Virus record (IMG/VR): IMGVR_UViG_3300031962_000007
Location: 1-42,383 of that record
DNA from: a virus
Reading direction: 5' to 3' (one strand)
Length of the DNA stretch: 42,383 nucleotides
In this document: positions 29,876 through 35,652 of the stretch, piece after piece
Numbering within the stretch: the first letter of the stretch is position 1
Layout of the letters: every line of letters begins with the position of its first letter
Position numbers and translations under genes: made by a program
The notes under the pieces: generated by a model
What the model was told of the DNA's origin: nothing
The model's input: only the letters and a program-made list of their open reading frames with translations
Database searches by the model: none

Positions 29876-30129
29876 AAAAACAAAGATGGAGTAGTCGCTT
29901 TTTCGAGAAAGAACGTGCAACTTTAGCTAAACAACAAGATGGAAAATGTGCTATTTGTAAAAAACCAGAGTCTATGTTTAAGCGTAGACTGAACCTAGAT
30001 CACAACCATAAAACAGGTCAAATCAGGGGTTTACTTTGCTATCGCTGTAATAAATTTGTAGTTGGTCGGCATGATCTTGAGTCCGCTACAAAACTACTAA
30101 ATTACTTGAAAGTGGAGGCTATAAAATGA
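29764..30129 (+). CDS. Endonuclease VII-like HNH nuclease
   Basis: 121 residues from a TTG at 29764. A second possible start is a TTG at 29872 with GAGG five bases upstream, giving a shorter protein. N-terminal CYSCVKTTRT matches the first zinc pair in sister genes, then CAICKKPESM, LDHNHKTGQIRGLLCYRCNK is the typical core with DH-x-H and CxxC. The gene is AT-rich. Its stop overlaps the next ATG by 4 bases. One of four endonuclease VII-like copies in the window. Confidence 0.75.
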   Translation: MDDGKSRRTTNEKIAKDSCYSCVKTTRTTYRKKEVYLKKQRWSSRFFEKERATLAKQQDGKCAICKKPESMFKRRLNLDHNHKTGQIRGLLCYRCNKFVVGRHDLESATKLLNYLKVEAIK

Positions 30130-30287
30130 TTATTTTTGGTTTTGACATAGAAACGCATAATTCGGACGGGTCTTTAAAGCCTCGTCCAGTCTATTGGATT
30201 GGCGATACCTCAGTTACAGGTGCGGACGAAGAACATACCGATGAAATCTACGAGCAACTGGACGCTGAACAGGTATTTTCCGCATGA
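30126..30287 (+). CDS. Short exonuclease-like N-terminal fragment or microprotein
   Basis: 53 residues, MIIFGFDIETHNSDGSLKPR... The start FGFDIET is the DxE first motif of DnaQ-type 3'-5' exonucleases, but no later motifs are present before the stop at 30287. It could be a remnant of an exonuclease interrupted near the HNH insertion, or a stand-alone small gene. ATGA overlap with the HNH gene supports translation. Confidence 0.45.
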   Translation: MIIFGFDIETHNSDGSLKPRPVYWIGDTSVTGADEEHTDEIYEQLDAEQVFSA

Positions 30288-30457
30288 AAGAGCCCTCTGA
30301 GCTTGATATCGCTCAATTGAGGTTTGAGATGCGCCAAATGTACGGTCATCTTGGACTTGAGGGCTCATTGCAGGTGCTATACGAGATGATGGTAGGAGCA
30401 AAAGTTCTCGCCGAAGTCATAACGGAAGAGAGGAGTAAAAATGACCAAGCAAACTAA
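30284..30457 (+). CDS. Small helical protein, unknown
   Basis: 57 residues, ATGA overlap with the gene before. IAQLRFEMRQMYGHLGLEGS and LQVLYEMMVGAKVLAEV form helices. Hydrophilic ends. It overlaps the next gene by 17 bases. Unknown. Confidence 0.45.
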   Translation: MKEPSELDIAQLRFEMRQMYGHLGLEGSLQVLYEMMVGAKVLAEVITEERSKNDQAN

Positions 30458-30620
30458 AGACAGGATTCGTAAGAAAAAAGATAAGGCTTGGCATTGGCCA
30501 TATCAACGCATGAGCGATGGTCCCGAATACTCTTGTCGTCATGGGGTTGGCCATAGTCGGGGAGTCCACGGTTGCGATGGATGTTGCTCTGATCCAAACT
30601 TTCCAAAGGAGAGGTGCTAA
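30441..30620 (+). CDS. Small Cys/His-rich protein (HGCDGCC motif)
   Basis: 59 residues with GAGAGGAG upstream. CRHGVGHSRGVHGCDGCCSD is a characteristic short phrase of a small phage protein family and would bind zinc. The N-terminus is Lys/Arg-rich. Function unknown. Confidence 0.6.
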   Translation: MTKQTKDRIRKKKDKAWHWPYQRMSDGPEYSCRHGVGHSRGVHGCDGCCSDPNFPKERC

Positions 30621-30621
30621 A

Positions 30622-31332
30622 TTGGCTAAAATTCGTTTTCTCGACATAGAAAGTCATGGATCGTACTTTAAGGCCGACTCAGGCTTCATATTCTGCATGA
30701 GCTACAAGGACCTCGGCGAGAAGAAGGTGCACACGGTCGTCAGAAACAACGTTCTTCCCGATCCCTACGACGACAAGGCCCTTTGCAAGCAGATATACGA
30801 TATCATAGGCGATGCGGACATGATCGTGACGCACAATGGGAAACGGTTTGACATTCCGTTCATAAACACACGCCTACTTATCCACGATCTGCCACCATTG
30901 CCCAACGTTCCGCACTTCGACACCTGCGAGATTATATTCAAGAAGCTAAAGATGTCGGGACGGCTCGACAACACGTCGGCCACCTTCGGCTGGAAGTTAA
31001 AGAAGCATGGCGTAGAGGTGCAAAAGTGGTTTAGGGCGGCAGCTGGCAACAAGGCGATGCTCAAAGAGATTGTGAAGCATTGCGAAATAGATGTGAAGTT
31101 GCTTGAAAAAGTGTATCTCAAGTTACGCCCGTTAGGGTTCAAACACCCGAACATCGCCCTCATTAACGAGGATGGTCGGCAATGCCCAATCTGCGGCAAA
31201 AAAGGGACACTGCAATCGCGGGGATGGCTTCCGGCCCAAGTGAATAAGGCCAAGCGATACCAATGTACCTCATGTGGCGGATGGTCTCATGCGCGATATG
31301 AGAAGGTAAAAGGCGTGGATATCAGGCTATGA
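30622..31332 (+). CDS. DnaQ/YprB-like 3'-5' exonuclease with zinc ribbon
   Basis: 236 residues from a TTG with AGAGG seven bases upstream. RNase H-like motifs in order: IRFLDIES (D8, E10), THNGKRFDIPFI (70-81, with D77), and HCEIDVKLLEKVY (153-165, D157). A C-terminal zinc ribbon, CPICGKKG (188-195) and CTSCGGW (215-221), follows. This is the YprB-type nuclease family. It may process RNA or DNA ends; a substrate cannot be told from the sequence. Confidence 0.8.
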   Translation: MAKIRFLDIESHGSYFKADSGFIFCMSYKDLGEKKVHTVVRNNVLPDPYDDKALCKQIYDIIGDADMIVTHNGKRFDIPFINTRLLIHDLPPLPNVPHFDTCEIIFKKLKMSGRLDNTSATFGWKLKKHGVEVQKWFRAAAGNKAMLKEIVKHCEIDVKLLEKVYLKLRPLGFKHPNIALINEDGRQCPICGKKGTLQSRGWLPAQVNKAKRYQCTSCGGWSHARYEKVKGVDIRL

Positions 31333-31586
31333 GCGAGGGGTTCATTATCGATCCTTGGGTGGGGTTGCTGTTCTTTCGTTTTTGTCGCCGCTATGGCGTG
31401 CAAAGGCGGGAGGACCGCGTTCTTCTCATGCGAGAACTTGCCCGTCGTAAGAAAGCCCAGTATGTGCGGGACGTGAAGCCGCTCCTTGCGGGAAAGAATG
31501 TGTTGCAAATAATGTTCAAACCACCTTATAATCCTGGGCCTGAGCACATATGTCCTGAATGTAGACCATGGAGGAATGAAGTATGA
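31329..31586 (+). CDS. Small basic protein with C-terminal CxxC
   Basis: 85 residues, ATGA overlap with the exonuclease gene. Basic helical middle part (REDRVLLMRELARRKKAQYV) and HICPECRPW near the C-terminus, which could be half a zinc knuckle. Unknown. Confidence 0.5.
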   Translation: MSEGFIIDPWVGLLFFRFCRRYGVQRREDRVLLMRELARRKKAQYVRDVKPLLAGKNVLQIMFKPPYNPGPEHICPECRPWRNEV

Positions 31587-31702
31587 ACTTATTGGTGCTT
31601 GTTGGGGTAGTTTGCGTCGTTGTTGGAGTCGTGAAAGGCTTGGGTTGGCTAGGCGGTGGACTAGCATTGCTTGTGTTGGGTACTATGATTGAGTTCTGGT
31701 AA
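31583..31702 (+). CDS. Very small membrane protein
   Basis: 39 residues, almost all hydrophobic (MNLLVLVGVVCVVVGVVKGL then GGGLALLVLGTMIEFW), giving two short membrane helices. ATGA overlap with the gene before. It directly precedes the membrane-anchored protease. Coding is plausible. Confidence 0.5.
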   Translation: MNLLVLVGVVCVVVGVVKGLGWLGGGLALLVLGTMIEFW

Positions 31703-31715
31703 AAAGGAGAGAAAA

Positions 31716-32468
31716 ATGAGACGCCTTATCCGCACACTCGCTACTTTAGGCCTATTGAGCCTCGGAATTTGGGGTTGGAAAAGAGAGGAAGGATTTAAAC
31801 CACGGGTTAAAGTTCCTGTGACCCGCTATCACGGCTATGAATTAAATCGTGAAGCCATCAATCGCGCCAAAGCCTTCACTGTTCTCATTAGCAACGAAGG
31901 ATTTGGTAGTGTAGGCCGAGGGACCGGCGTTCTTATTGATCCTACCCACGTTCTTACGTGCGCTCATATGGTGGAAAGTTCGCAAGACGACATGTGGATT
32001 TATCCCTATCCAATAGGTATAGTAGTAAAAGGAAAACCAATACTTGTCAATAGCGGCGTTGATCTTGCCGTTCTTGAGCTTAGTAGCGCGGTTGTGATCG
32101 CGCATTACGCCGTATTTCAGGACATGCACTATGACGGCGAGCCCATAACCATAGTGGGAAATATTCTAGGCTCAATGAAATGGTTTGTCAGTTTTGGAAT
32201 CATAAGCGGAGACTTTCAAGGCTATCTTTTGACGGATGGTTTAATCCATGGAGGAAATAGCGGCGGCCCTTGGATCAACGAGCGAGGGGAAGTAGTGGCT
32301 ATAACTTCATGGGGCTTGCAGAACCGAAAGGACGAGGAGTTGGGAGTTAGCGGAGGAGTGTCAGCGAGCACTATTCATGAGTTTTTGAGGACATGGAAGT
32401 CTCCTTCAATCGGCCAAATATTGCGGATGATCTTGGGCGGTAACAGCATCAAAAAGGGGGACAAATGA
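31716..32468 (+). CDS. Membrane-anchored trypsin-like serine protease
   Basis: 250 residues from ATG 31716 with AAAGGAG upstream. Residues 1-25 form a basic N-terminus and hydrophobic segment (IRTLATLGLLSLGIWGW), a signal anchor. The S1 catalytic triad is complete: His in LTCAHMV (residue 84), Asp in GVDLAVLEL (116) and Ser in HGGNSGGPW (182). No PDZ domain follows, unlike DegP. It would act in the periplasm or at the membrane. It lies at the end of the early operon among membrane proteins and could degrade host factors or process phage proteins; this role is inference. Overlaps the next gene by ATGA. Confidence 0.82.
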   Translation: MRRLIRTLATLGLLSLGIWGWKREEGFKPRVKVPVTRYHGYELNREAINRAKAFTVLISNEGFGSVGRGTGVLIDPTHVLTCAHMVESSQDDMWIYPYPIGIVVKGKPILVNSGVDLAVLELSSAVVIAHYAVFQDMHYDGEPITIVGNILGSMKWFVSFGIISGDFQGYLLTDGLIHGGNSGGPWINERGEVVAITSWGLQNRKDEELGVSGGVSASTIHEFLRTWKSPSIGQILRMILGGNSIKKGDK

Positions 32469-32659
32469 AACACTATATTTCCGCCGGTCTGTTGACCGCG
32501 TTGATCTTGTTCCCATTGTTTGACTATACCTACGTGAAAGGTTGCCAGGACGGAGTAGCGCGCTACAAGCGTAGTAAGAACTTCATGCTCACACTATACA
32601 GCATGTACATGTTCGGCGTACGCGATGGATATGACGCCTGCAAGGGAGGAAAGAGATAA
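32465..32659 (+). CDS. Small membrane or secreted protein
   Basis: 64 residues with an N-terminal hydrophobic segment (YISAGLLTALILFPLF), then KGCQDGVARYKRSKNF and VRDGYDACKGG. Two conserved-looking Cys in the exterior part may pair. ATGA coupling to the protease gene. Unknown. Confidence 0.5.
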   Translation: MKHYISAGLLTALILFPLFDYTYVKGCQDGVARYKRSKNFMLTLYSMYMFGVRDGYDACKGGKR

Positions 32660-32730
32660 TGCCGCCTATAATTATGCTAGTGGCATGGGTTGCGTGGATG
32701 GCGGTCGTACTAGCGGGAATGAAGCAATGA
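32659..32730 (+). CDS. Very small membrane peptide
   Basis: 23 residues (MPPIIMLVAWVAWMAVVLAG...), a single membrane helix. It starts in a TAATG overlap with the previous gene and its stop overlaps the next ATG. The tiling supports it, but the short length leaves doubt. Confidence 0.4.
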   Translation: MPPIIMLVAWVAWMAVVLAGMKQ

Positions 32731-32918
32731 ACACGTTGGCGACTCTAATAGCCATAGCGGCGTGGTGCGGCCAGCCTAATGCCGGTCTCTATGGGTCCGG
32801 ATGGTCACCACGCGCAGTACAACAGTGCCGACAAGCCATATGGGCTTGCCTGCAGAAGCATCCTCATGACGCCCAATGCTTTTTAGACGAGAAGCTCGAC
32901 GCGGAGGAAATAAAATGA
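32727..32918 (+). CDS. Small secreted-like Cys-containing protein
   Basis: 63 residues. A short hydrophobic N-terminus (MNTLATLIAIAAWCG) precedes a Gln/Trp/Cys-containing part with Cys at QQCRQAIWAC and QCFLDEKL. It could be a small exported protein with disulfides. ATGA overlap with the previous gene. Confidence 0.5.
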   Translation: MNTLATLIAIAAWCGQPNAGLYGSGWSPRAVQQCRQAIWACLQKHPHDAQCFLDEKLDAEEIK

Positions 32919-33010
32919 ATTTATGGAAGGCATTTGCGATTTGGTTGCTCGTGGCGGTAGGTAGTTATTTAGGCGTGTGCTTATTGTTCGTGTTGTTAGG
33001 CGGGTATTGA
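32915..33010 (+). CDS. Very small membrane protein, last gene of the plus-strand operon
   Basis: 31 residues (MNLWKAFAIWLLVAVGSYLG...), one long membrane helix. ATGA overlap with the gene before. It overlaps the end of the converging minus-strand gene by 15 bases, and no terminator hairpin is visible between the two operons. Confidence 0.45.
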   Translation: MNLWKAFAIWLLVAVGSYLGVCLLFVLLGGY

Positions 33011-33526
33011 TTCTACTTTTACGGTAAATTCATCTGGAAGAATTGTCATCATCCTATCGAAAGCAGCACGACTATTGTCCAGACTGTCATTGTCGATGGT
33101 TGTACCTATGGCAATGCAGCCCTCTAGTTGTGCTGGATAATTGGCCGGATGGATTTCGATGTAGGTGCGGCTTGGCACTTGAAGATGCGGAGTCGCAAAT
33201 CCGAAATGCGGCGAAATCTCCTTACAAGAACGGTATATGCCCTCTGGTATTGCTACCTCTATCCTCTCCATTGTAAATCCGAGCGGTTTTCCTTCATAAT
33301 CCATAGTTCCAAAATGAGCGTCTGTCGTTTTCATCTTTGGGTCCCGTGTTACGCGGAGCAGGTTTGTCGCATTCGTCGAGGTCGATGTTGAAGCCGCATC
33401 GCTCGCGGGAGCACTTTGTGATGCGGTACCATTGTTTAGTGCGCTTGGACTGCTCGAAGATGCGAATAGGGATGACAGAGAGGTGGCAACCTGGGCAAAC
33501 AATCGCATCCATACGGGTCCCTCCAT
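32996..33526 (-). CDS. DUF5675-like protein with Ser/Thr/Ala-rich N-terminal linker
   Basis: 176 residues from ATG 33526 (GGGGAG upstream). The C-terminal 120 residues match the DUF5675 pattern: LLRVTRDPK, FTMERIEVAIPEGIYR, RTYIEIHPANYPAQLEGCIA and an ending DEFTVKV. The family has an L,D-transpeptidase-like look but no proven activity. The N-terminal 55 residues start MEGPVWMRLFAQVATSLSSL and then run Ser/Thr/Ala-rich; they overlap a zinc-ribbon-like frame on the same strand. It lies next to a small coiled-coil membrane protein, so the pair may be lysis- or entry-related. An upstream in-frame ATG (33613) would overlap the previous gene. Confidence 0.65.
   Translation of the reverse strand: MEGPVWMRLFAQVATSLSSLFASSSSPSALNNGTASQSAPASDAASTSTSTNATNLLRVTRDPKMKTTDAHFGTMDYEGKPLGFTMERIEVAIPEGIYRSCKEISPHFGFATPHLQVPSRTYIEIHPANYPAQLEGCIAIGTTIDNDSLDNSRAAFDRMMTILPDEFTVKVESIPA
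33294..33512 (-). CDS. Zinc-ribbon-like protein nested in the DUF5675-like gene
   Basis: 72 residues from ATG 33512, with GGAGG seven bases upstream, an excellent ribosome site. IVCPGCHLSVIPIRIFEQSK and WYRITKCSRERCGFNIDLDE give a C-x2-C ... C-x4-C zinc ribbon. It lies entirely inside the DUF5675-like gene in another frame. The composition is more protein-like than the Ser/Ala-rich linker of the other frame. Either the two genes overlap or one N-terminus is wrong. Confidence 0.45.
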   Translation of the reverse strand: MDAIVCPGCHLSVIPIRIFEQSKRTKQWYRITKCSRERCGFNIDLDECDKPAPRNTGPKDENDRRSFWNYGL

Positions 33527-33528
33527 TT

Positions 33529-33702
33529 CTATCTCCCCGCTAGATGTACGTGGTGCAGAGTCTCTATCAAGATCGGCGATCCGAGGATGAACCAAATGGA
33601 CTTCTTCAGCCACTTAAGGTCCCCCCGTATCTCCCCCGATTCTATGAGGTGCTTCTCCAGGGCCTCTTCGAGCCTGGAGATGCGCTTTTCAAGGCTGGGC
33701 AT
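33529..33702 (-). CDS. Small coiled-coil membrane protein (XhlA-like layout)
   Basis: 57 residues from ATG 33702. Residues 1-30 form a charged coiled coil (LEKRISRLEEALEKHLIESG), then LKWLKKSIWFILGSPILIE carries one membrane segment with a basic start. This layout resembles XhlA/hemolysin-like phage lysis proteins, but the match is by shape only. It overlaps the 650-residue gene by 14 bases and ends two bases before the next ATG. Confidence 0.55.
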   Translation of the reverse strand: MPSLEKRISRLEEALEKHLIESGEIRGDLKWLKKSIWFILGSPILIETLHHVHLAGR

Positions 33703-35641
33703 CGTTGTTCTCCTTTTGGTTCCTTAAAAATTCCTTTAGCTTATCCGCCATGTCCGAATTGAACGGCTGGTGGAACTTCTGTGTGCTGTTCGCCGGTAGG
33801 TCTTCCATCGGGACCGGCTTCTTCTCGTGCGTCGGATTCTTGAGCTGCGAGGCGAGGCCCTCCAGCGTGCTTCCAAGCTCGGGGATCGGCTCGGTGAGGC
33901 CGCCTTCCGCCATTTTGGCGGGATTCTGGCGGGATTCAGGTGTCTCGTTTTGTAGATGGTTGTCTTGGTTCGTAGCCACGGGATTGTCGGACATCTTCTG
34001 CTTCGCCGCCGCGTAGGCGGGATCGCGCTGGCTTAGGATGAAGTCCGTCACCGCCTGCGACTTCTGAAGCTCGCCCGCGTCCTTGGCCATCGCGGCGTTC
34101 CTGTCGAACACTGGCTTCCACGGGGCCAACGCGGGATGACTGACGTTTATAGTGGTGGGGGCCGCACTCTTTGGTGCGGAACCCGCGATCTGCGCTCCGG
34201 CCACGGGCAGCATGCCCGCTATGTTGGGTATGGCGGCTGCCGCGCTCTGCGCCATTCCGGCCATAGCCCTGGGGTTTTGCAGCGTAGCCGTGGCCGCGCC
34301 TATGGCCCAAAGTGGGTGCCCCGCACCGAGCAAGCCTAGCGATGTCAAGACATTTATGGCGGGTGTTTTCTGGCCTGGCAACTGGCCGACTAGCTTCCCG
34401 ATCATCCCAAATCCTTTTGCGGGCATGTTTCCGGCCCTCTCGCGGCCCAACACGTCCTGCAAGCCGTCAACCACGGGATAAAGCTTCGAGTATCCGGCCA
34501 TCGCGTCTTTCAACTGAACGGGAAGGTTCGGATTGTCAGCCGCCTTGTTGACTATGCTTTTCTGCGCCGTGCTAAGTTGCCCGTACACGTCCGCTGCGGC
34601 GGCGTTTTTTACCGCCCCATTCTCGAACGCCGAGTTTCCGTACGATTTCTTTAGCTGCTGAAGTTGGTCGAACGTGATGAAGCTGGCTGGCTGCGCGGTC
34701 GTTATGTCTGGAGCCACGCGCTCCGCCCCGTTGCGGTTCGCCATTGCTATGATGTCGGCCATGCCGCGCTTGTAGAACAGGGCCGCCTTAGCTTCGTCTG
34801 GATTTGCAAGCTGGCTCGCGCTACTATACTTTTCTTCCAGTGCATCCAATAGCGGCTTGGTGTCCGTTGTGAGCCCCATTTCGGTGGCCTGCTTCCCGAT
34901 TTGGCCTATCTGGTCGCCATACCGCTCGTGTATGGCTTTCGCGGTATCGAACATTTCCTGCGTGGATGCCCCTGGGCGCACTATGTTCTTGTCCATGAGC
35001 ATCTTTCCCGTGTCGAGAAGCTCCTGTTGGCTCATGTTGCCCAGCTCGTCCGAGCCCATGCCCACGCTCTGCGCCGCCTTCTTTGATGCAAATTCCTCTA
35101 GGCCTGGGACGGCCTTCTCAGCTAATCCAGCTAGCTTCTGCCCCGCCGCGCCCCCCACCGCACCCAATCCGGCCCCCAAAGCGACTTCTCCCGCCGCCTT
35201 TGCCCCCGAACCCCCGCTGGCGAGCGTGTCTATGGCGTTTCCCGCCCCGAATCCGGCCCCAATCGCCGCCCCTTGGCCTGCGGCCTCACCAACGGTCATT
35301 GGGACGCTAGAACCCCCCGTAGCGATAACTGGAGCCACCACTCCGGCGGCCTGCCCAGCCATCCTGGCCACCGGATGGGATGCGATATCGGCCTGAATCT
35401 CCTTCTCAATCTCCTGGCGTTCTTGCAAATATGGTTTATTTTCAACCGCCCCTGATAATGCGGCTGTGGCTTGGGTTCCTAGTGGGATCATGCCGACCGC
35501 CCCGCGTCCCGCCGCTCCCAAAGCCGTTGTTTCGTCCGTCGGCTCTTCTGTGCCCACCGCTGGTATTGCCCCTAGGGCGGTAAAGTCCACCTTGCCCGTA
35601 TGGGCCGGTGCGGCATCCAATTGAGAAAAGTCTATAGCCAT
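33689..35641 (-). CDS. Large internal-virion-like (DNA ejection) protein
   Basis: 650 residues, rich in Ala/Gly with Gly-zipper segments (GAAIGAGFGAGNAIDTLASG; GAGLGAVGGAAGQK) that could insert in a membrane. The rest is helical, with a long Ala/Gln/Lys part and a hydrophilic end. This fits podovirus ejection proteins that leave the capsid and cross the cell envelope. No lysozyme or transglycosylase motif was found. It is downstream of the 831-residue partner, with an 11-base gap. Confidence 0.6.
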   Translation of the reverse strand: MAIDFSQLDAAPAHTGKVDFTALGAIPAVGTEEPTDETTALGAAGRGAVGMIPLGTQATAALSGAVENKPYLQERQEIEKEIQADIASHPVARMAGQAAGVVAPVIATGGSSVPMTVGEAAGQGAAIGAGFGAGNAIDTLASGGSGAKAAGEVALGAGLGAVGGAAGQKLAGLAEKAVPGLEEFASKKAAQSVGMGSDELGNMSQQELLDTGKMLMDKNIVRPGASTQEMFDTAKAIHERYGDQIGQIGKQATEMGLTTDTKPLLDALEEKYSSASQLANPDEAKAALFYKRGMADIIAMANRNGAERVAPDITTAQPASFITFDQLQQLKKSYGNSAFENGAVKNAAAADVYGQLSTAQKSIVNKAADNPNLPVQLKDAMAGYSKLYPVVDGLQDVLGRERAGNMPAKGFGMIGKLVGQLPGQKTPAINVLTSLGLLGAGHPLWAIGAATATLQNPRAMAGMAQSAAAAIPNIAGMLPVAGAQIAGSAPKSAAPTTINVSHPALAPWKPVFDRNAAMAKDAGELQKSQAVTDFILSQRDPAYAAAKQKMSDNPVATNQDNHLQNETPESRQNPAKMAEGGLTEPIPELGSTLEGLASQLKNPTHEKKPVPMEDLPANSTQKFHQPFNSDMADKLKEFLRNQKENNDAQP

Positions 35642-35652
35642 GTTATCGTCCT

